From Caldisericia bacterium (lineage in GTDB: Bacteria > Caldisericota > Caldisericia > JAAYUI01), in the NCBI GenBank assembly GCA_017999835.1, contig JAGNLA010000004.1:1-64000 (forward strand): a stretch of 64,000 bases of DNA, given 5' to 3'. The translations under genes and the position numbers were made by a program. Positions 59,143-64,000 of the stretch are shown one piece after another (the stretch's first letter is position 1; each line of letters begins with the position of its first letter). Under the pieces are notes generated by a model. The model searched no databases. It was given only the letters and a program-made list of their open reading frames with translations, and was not told the origin of the DNA.

Positions 59143-60324
59143 CTACTCTTCCAATGGCATCAAGCCAATGCTTCTCCTGACTTCCTGGGCAGTCATGACC
59201 CCAGCGTCAATAAACAGTTTCTGAATTTGAGCGTTTCTCATCTCATCCTCAGCGTCCATCTCGTTGAACTCAAACCGGACGTTGTCAATGCCAAAACCTT
59301 TTTTGATGATGAGTCTTGTGATCCTCTCCGAGAGGAAACGCTGCCTTGGGCTGATGACCAGACTTTTAAAGTTTGCAAGCTGGGTTTCACCTGTCCCACC
59401 GCCCAGGTTGCCTGATTCGATGATTCCAAGCAGATGCGGTGGCACGCCGTGGGCAACCACCATCAGATCGCGGTTCGTCTTGCGAAATTCGGCAAAACTG
59501 GCTTCCTTTGGCGAGGTTGAGATGGGTTTAAGATCACCCGTTACATCCTTGGGGAGCTGGAGAATCATGGTTTTGTGAGGGTTCCCCTTGAGGTTTGAAA
59601 AGTATTCCTGCAAATCTTCCTTGTCCTTTGGCGTGAGCATGCCACCGGAAATGATCAGACAATACTGTGGCGAAGCGTTGTTATCAAAGAAGTTGATGTT
59701 GAAATCGCGCGCCATGAGGTCGCCCATGGTCGAACCAATGGCTGGAACAGAATCCGGCAGACCATAATAAGTTGAGGCAGGGTTGTATTTTGCCAGGTGG
59801 ATCATCTCGGAGAGCGGCATTCCTTCTTCATCAACAGCGCCAGTTTCGCCAAATCTTGAAAACTTCATCTTCTTTGCCCCACGAAGCTGGACAAAACCAC
59901 CATCCGAGGCAACCCTGACCGTGTGCGCCGGCACATGGTAGAGCCCTGTCAAAGAGCCAGACGGTTCCCTCGTCACCTCAAGGTAGGCGTTGCCCAGACA
60001 CTCAAGGTCAACCATCACCTGGTGGAGCACTTCGTCAAAACTGAAGTCTGGGTTGCACTTTGAAAAGAAAGACTCCAGTTTTTTTACATCCTCCGGGTCA
60101 GCGTCCCCAAACGCGACAAGCCGCCAGCCCTGCCCAACTGTGAACTGGGACTTGACCTGAACCGCCCTGTAGTAAACCTCGGATGTCTGGTAAAGCTCCA
60201 GTAACCTTGAAAAATTCAAATAGAGCGGCGGTTCGACAATCCCAGTCATTCCGCAGAATGGATCCTTTAGCTGCCTTGACTGCCCTTCCCTACCCCCAAC
60301 AAAATCAACATCTGCTTTTTTCAT
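59143..60324 (-). CDS. Phage portal protein
   Basis: The 393-residue product has portal hallmarks of the PBSX/HK97 type: EVYYRAVQVKSQFTVGQGW, LVDLECLGNAYLEVTREPSG-like MVDLECLGNAYLEVT, YHVPAHTVRV, HLAKYNPASTYYGLPDSVPA and the crown region GVPPHLLGIIESGNLGGGTGE. The portal forms the dodecameric DNA gate. GGGAGGGAG precedes the ATG, which overlaps the terminase stop (ATGA). Confidence 0.9.
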   Translation of the reverse strand: MKKADVDFVGGREGQSRQLKDPFCGMTGIVEPPLYLNFSRLLELYQTSEVYYRAVQVKSQFTVGQGWRLVAFGDADPEDVKKLESFFSKCNPDFSFDEVLHQVMVDLECLGNAYLEVTREPSGSLTGLYHVPAHTVRVASDGGFVQLRGAKKMKFSRFGETGAVDEEGMPLSEMIHLAKYNPASTYYGLPDSVPAIGSTMGDLMARDFNINFFDNNASPQYCLIISGGMLTPKDKEDLQEYFSNLKGNPHKTMILQLPKDVTGDLKPISTSPKEASFAEFRKTNRDLMVVAHGVPPHLLGIIESGNLGGGTGETQLANFKSLVISPRQRFLSERITRLIIKKGFGIDNVRFEFNEMDAEDEMRNAQIQKLFIDAGVMTAQEVRRSIGLMPLEE

Positions 60325-61855
60325 ACTCCCTCCCTGTTTCCCCCTATAAAATCAAGCGTCAGGCACGCTCCTCTGTTTCCAAGCGACACTGCCATCTCAA
60401 AAGCGTCGATCATATCGTCATGCCTGCCTGACGGAAACTCCACAAGCTGACCAATAAAATTCTCATGATGGCTTGCTACCAGCACCTTGCCGTTTTCAAA
60501 CAACGGTTGAAGGGCTTTTATCCTGGATTCCTTCGGTGCGTTTGGCCTGATACCAACAACCGGAATCCCACCCTTAAGCTCCAGATGCTCGATGAGCGCT
60601 CTCTGATAGGCAACATCCTCAATGCCAACAAGCAACGGTCGCCACTGCGTCACCTTGTCCCTGATAACCTGGGCTTGCCTTGCAAAACCAAGTTTGTCCA
60701 CAAACAAATCCAGCAGGAACCATTTGTCTTCATACTTGCCAACAACAGCAAGCGCAAAAGAGTCAGCCTTGTCCGACTTTGATATGGCAAGGTCGCAACC
60801 GATGTAAATCGAAAGCAATTCTCTGGGAGGCAACTCTTTCCAGATGTGAATCCATTCCCTTTTAAACACCCTGCCTGAAAAAAATCTGATATCGTTTTGC
60901 TTTTCGCGGTCAAAAAACGTTTGCCCCATCATAAGTCGCTCAAGTAGTAACCGGTCAATGCTCCATTGCTCCTGCCACAAAACCTCGCCTGGATCGGATT
61001 TTTCCACCCCAAGGAGTCTGCCATTTCTAAACCTGAAAAAACTGTCAATTGGCTGACCCTGTGCAAGAGCCTTTTCAAAGTTTTCAGGATACCTGATGAT
61101 TGCTCTCTCAACCGTTCCAGACCAGGCTGGGTCGGCAATGAGTCTGCCATACAAATCCTCTGGGTGTTTCCTTGTACCGATGACAAGCATCTTGGTGTCT
61201 GGAACCGACAGGTTCATCAAAGACCCGGCAAACCAGTCCCAAACCTTTTCTCTTTGGTCTGGTGAGCTGGAGTTTTGGTCATCGATGATGTCATCACAGA
61301 TGATCCAGTCAAAATGCATGCCGGTTATTCCTGCATCGATGCCTGTTGCAAAAATTGACGGTTCACGGCTGTTATTGCCTTCAAACCTAATTTTTGTTGC
61401 TGAAGGTCTGCCGTCAAACTTGGGTAAAAGACCTGCATCAATAAGATTTCTTGCACATTTTGTGGTTTGAGCCAGGATATTTGAAGCAATATTTTCGGTT
61501 TTTGAAATGATCAAAATTCTTGAACCAGGCTGCTTTTTGATGATTGACAAGACACCAAGTACACCGAAAACCGTTGTCTTTCCGTGAGCTCTTGGAGCAA
61601 GATGAACTTTTCTGCTCCAAGGTTGGTCGAAACTTTTCAGCCACTGTTTTTGGTGCGGGGAGAGGTCAAGATTCAGACATCCGGCAAGCTGATCCCCGGT
61701 TTCCCCAAAACCAGCATCCTCCCATATTCGATCAGTAATCTGGCCGGATCTCAGATATCTAGCTCTCCATCGATTCTGTCGGCCTAGCGGACGCTCAACC
61801 AGCCCCCGGCAAGTTGCAACGCCATGTTCTCAGCTCGTTTGATGTCCCCTTCCAT
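60321..61855 (-). CDS. Terminase large subunit, reading frame interrupted near the 5' end
   Basis: The main frame encodes HLAPRAHGKTT (Walker A-type), WIICDDIIDD (Walker B) and a nuclease part with IGCDLAISK, GIEDVAYQRALIEHL and RHDDMIDAFEMA, the acidic triad of terminases. This frame is open back to 61830 but has no ATG, GTG or TTG before Walker A. A short frame from ATG 61855 (MEGDIKRAENMALQLAGG) joins it by a -1 shift, or by one more G, in a G5 run at about 61802-61808. The joined product would be 511 residues, a normal length. No small terminase gene is seen. The promoter at 61873-61900 lies just upstream of ATG 61855. Confidence 0.85.
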
Positions 61856-61872
61856 CCCTCTCACCAATAAAT

Positions 61873-61900
61873 ATTGTAGAAATACTATATAGTAAGTCAA
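61873..61900 (-). promoter_or_regulatory. Promoter of the phage-like gene cluster
   Basis: On the minus strand, TTGACT (61900-61895), 16 bp, TACAAT (61878-61873), each five of six matches. The start of transcription would be near 61866, about ten bases before ATG 61855. The remaining part of the 61856-62038 gap is AT-rich and also holds the leader of the plus-strand gene. Confidence 0.6.
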
Positions 61901-62038
61901 CGATATTTATTAATTTTGTAAGTATTTATCAAGATTAATCGAGCATGAAAAGATTTTCGTTGGCTACTTTCTCAAAAGTGTTTAACAAAGTTGAAAATAA
62001 ATGAAAAAATCGATAGAATCCTTTGCAGGAGGATTGAA

Positions 62039-64000
62039 ATGAAAAAATTTTTCTTGTTGCTGACTGTTATGGTGCTTGCGTTCCCGGGGTTTGTAAAAAC
62101 CCAGCAAACATATGAATTCAAAACCATCGGTCACGGTCCTCTCGGTGACGATCTTGGGACACCAATGACGGTGTGTGCAATGCCCAACGGTGCTGTTGCA
62201 GTCTTTGACGCCTCCACAACCTCGATTGTCTTTTTTGACAAAACCGGCAAACTGACAAAGAAAACCAGAATCAAAATCGATGCTTTCACCAGCAGCACAA
62301 TTCCAGCCGACATACAGTTTGGCGGATTTGTCCAGCCAATATCGTTTGACTGTGACGACGAGGGCAACCTTTTCCTTCTGACTGCAAAGAACCTTGGCAA
62401 ACTTGGGCAGGATGGCTCAACGACACCGGTCATCGATTTTTCATCACTGTCTCCAGCGTTAACCTCACCAGTTATGGTTCATCTATATAAGAATAAATTT
62501 TATATCCTCGACCAAAAACTTGGTGTTGTGGTGTTTGATTCGACAGGCAAGTTCGAAAAAACAATTGGACAACAGGGTAAGGGCTCTGGAAAATTCAACA
62601 ATCCTGTCAACTTCTGGGTGGGTGTCGACGGCTCAGTTGTCATCCTCGACTCCCAAAATTTTGGGAGCCAGGATGAGGTCGAGACCGCAGAAATGCTTCT
62701 TATGGCCTATGACCACTCAGGAAATCTAACCAAAGAATTTGGCCCATCGGCAACTGACATGGAAGCCGAAGACTACATGCTGACAATGCCCTGGGTCGGA
62801 ACAATGACACGCACTGCCATCTATCTTGTTGATATTTCCTTCAAAAACTACCAGCTCAACTGGGTCATCAAGCAGTTCAACCTTGAAGGCGACCTTGTGA
62901 AAGTTTGGCCAATAATTCGCGATGACAAACTAGAGGAGCCAGCATTAATAAAAGACGTCATCATTTCAATGGACAGCGGTTCTGACGACTCTGTGTATTT
63001 TACCATGCCATTTGCAGGCAAGCTATTGAGCGAACCATCGATGTTTGTCAAAATCGGAAACAACAAATCGGATGCTGGCACGATAAAACTCCCATCATCT
63101 GCCATAACAACGCCGAACGGAAACACTTACATTCTAGACGTCTTCCCGCCAGCCATTCACCAGTATGACTCAACCGGCAAACTCATCAAAGAAAATGAGA
63201 TAAAGGACAATTTCTCAATTCTCCCGGGGCTTGACCTGTCGTTTGGAATAGACATGGCATACGCCAAAGGCGAGATCATCATCTCAACCGGTATGCGTGT
63301 TCTCAAGGTTGACGAAAAAACTCTTGAAGTTACAGGTGAAACCGACCTGTCTTCAAGTTCGATGGATTTTTCGATATTCCAGTCCCTCGCCTGGAAAGAT
63401 GGCTCTCTGGCCGCAATCGACAGCAACGGCCAGGTGTCGGTTTCTTCAGGCGGCATCCCAATAACCTTTGACGCAATGAAAGACATGGAAGCCAAAAAAC
63501 TGACAGACGTAGCTTTTGACAAGAACGGTTCTATCTTGGTACTTGACCCCACCATCAAAAAAATTGGTATGTACACTACTTCAGGTTCCTTCATGGGCAA
63601 AATCGACATCAGCCCAACGATTGAATCACCTTCATCGATTTGCTGTCTGCCAACAGGCGAAATTGCTATCATTGACGCCCTGAACTGCAACGTTAACCTC
63701 ATTGCTTCAAACGGTTCGCTGATATCAAGCTTTGGCAAGCCTGGTCCAATTTCATCTACAGCTACAGAACAGGATTACTCAGCAAACCCTGGTGAGTTCT
63801 ATATGCCTACCCATGTAACGGCAAATTCTGAAGGAATACTCACTATCGTCGACTTTGGCAACTGCAGGGTTCAGACAGCAAAGAACGCCACCCCTCCACC
63901 ACCGGAAAAAACACCGGCAAAGTTGTCTGTCAGCCACACAAAGATCGATTTTGGCAAAGTGTACTATGAAAACGAAGGAGCATCGATTCAAATCGAAATT
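62039..64000 (+). CDS. Exported NHL/propeller-type protein with C-terminal ASH-like domain, runs off the window
   Basis: The frame is open from ATG 62039 (after GCAGGAGG) to the window end, 654 codons. It has a signal peptide (FFLLLTVMVLAFPGFVKT) and NHL-like blades with repeated short units (FDSTGKFEKTIG; YDHSGNLTKEFG; YDSTGKLIKEN; GILTIVDFGNCRVQ), a Pro-rich hinge PPPPEKTPAK and the start of an immunoglobulin-like ASH/BACON domain (LSVSHTKIDFGKVYYENEG). The 5774 product has a related domain after its propeller, so the unseen C-terminus may carry a copper-amine-oxidase N-terminal domain too. It flanks the phage cluster. Confidence 0.85.
   Translation, partial: MKKFFLLLTVMVLAFPGFVKTQQTYEFKTIGHGPLGDDLGTPMTVCAMPNGAVAVFDASTTSIVFFDKTGKLTKKTRIKIDAFTSSTIPADIQFGGFVQPISFDCDDEGNLFLLTAKNLGKLGQDGSTTPVIDFSSLSPALTSPVMVHLYKNKFYILDQKLGVVVFDSTGKFEKTIGQQGKGSGKFNNPVNFWVGVDGSVVILDSQNFGSQDEVETAEMLLMAYDHSGNLTKEFGPSATDMEAEDYMLTMPWVGTMTRTAIYLVDISFKNYQLNWVIKQFNLEGDLVKVWPIIRDDKLEEPALIKDVIISMDSGSDDSVYFTMPFAGKLLSEPSMFVKIGNNKSDAGTIKLPSSAITTPNGNTYILDVFPPAIHQYDSTGKLIKENEIKDNFSILPGLDLSFGIDMAYAKGEIIISTGMRVLKVDEKTLEVTGETDLSSSSMDFSIFQSLAWKDGSLAAIDSNGQVSVSSGGIPITFDAMKDMEAKKLTDVAFDKNGSILVLDPTIKKIGMYTTSGSFMGKIDISPTIESPSSICCLPTGEIAIIDALNCNVNLIASNGSLISSFGKPGPISSTATEQDYSANPGEFYMPTHVTANSEGILTIVDFGNCRVQTAKNATPPPPEKTPAKLSVSHTKIDFGKVYYENEGASIQIEI

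Larger units (their letters stand above)
46885..61855 (-). mobile_element. Phage head-and-tail gene cluster (prophage remnant or gene-transfer-agent-like)
   Basis: About 15 kb of closely packed, single-strand genes run in the canonical siphovirus-like order: terminase, portal, protease/scaffold, capsid, connectors, tail tube, tail chaperone with frameshift, tape measure, hub, tip or fibre proteins. Many junctions overlap by 4 bases. One promoter stands at the start and one terminator at the end. No recognisable integrase, repressor, replication, holin or endolysin gene is seen, and both flanks are ordinary genes. I found no clear att repeats. Confidence 0.8.

Noticed and set aside
46526-61900. 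Attachment-site repeats at the edges of the phage-like cluster
   Set aside because: By eye no direct repeat of useful length is shared between 46526-46885 and 61856-62040, and no tRNA borders the cluster. A computed search could still find one.

Overview
The window reads as a contiguous piece of a chromosome from an anaerobic bacterium with Gram-positive-like cell-division genes (ftsQ-like, ftsZ, sepF), strong Shine-Dalgarno sites and overlapping ATGA gene junctions. The genes point to redox and sulfur-type metabolism: three NapH-like polyferredoxins, a small sulfite-oxidase-family molybdoenzyme, Mrp, and the hypFCDE hydrogenase maturation genes. Exported proteins carry copper-amine-oxidase N-terminal (stalk-type) domains and DUF5666-like repeats, as seen in Clostridia-like and some deep-branching candidate phyla. 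The exact lineage cannot be fixed from the sequence; a Firmicutes-like or Caldisericota/Atribacterota-type organism is only a guess.

Layout. 1-460: start of a zinc-ribbon (transposase-like) gene and tRNA-Thr(UGU). 560-4204: molybdoenzyme, then two tandem modules, each a NapH-like polyferredoxin plus a single-membrane-helix protein with an unrecognised two-cysteine helical domain. 4454-12384: tightly packed mrp, DUF1858, an exported beta-propeller, hypF, hypC, hypD, hypE. 12391-19463 (minus): division operon ftsQ-ftsZ-yggS-sepF-alaS, then an aldo/keto reductase and ruvX. 19778-27831 (minus): operon with two M23 peptidases, bactofilin, rtcB, a membrane-anchored unknown, hutI and a fused formiminotransferase-cyclodeaminase. 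28266-31096: a divergent XRE regulator and endonuclease-Q-like gene, then an exported propeller. 31161-35567 (minus): gyrB-gyrA. 35632-45450: exported and surface proteins, namely two lipoproteins, a 1443-residue protein of 15 OB-like repeats, a thioester-domain protein, a split AraC-type regulator and an AT-rich exported protein. 45559-46526: a third polyferredoxin module.

46885-61855 (minus): a compact, single-strand set of phage head and tail genes (terminase, portal, protease/scaffold, capsid, connectors, tail tube, frameshifted tail chaperone, tape measure, hub, tip proteins) without a recognisable integrase, repressor, replication or lysis gene. Its base composition looks like that of the surrounding genes. 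This is either a remnant prophage or a gene-transfer-agent-like element. The tail chaperone has a textbook -1 frameshift signal. The terminase reading frame is broken in a G5 run near its start. 62039-64000: another exported propeller gene, running off the window.

The best candidates for something new are the triplicated polyferredoxin/one-helix module with its Cys-pair domain, the GTA-like cluster, paired loss of cysteines across the repeats of the giant exported protein, and a set of promoters whose -10 box lies 7-8 nt before the ATG, which predicts leaderless mRNAs.
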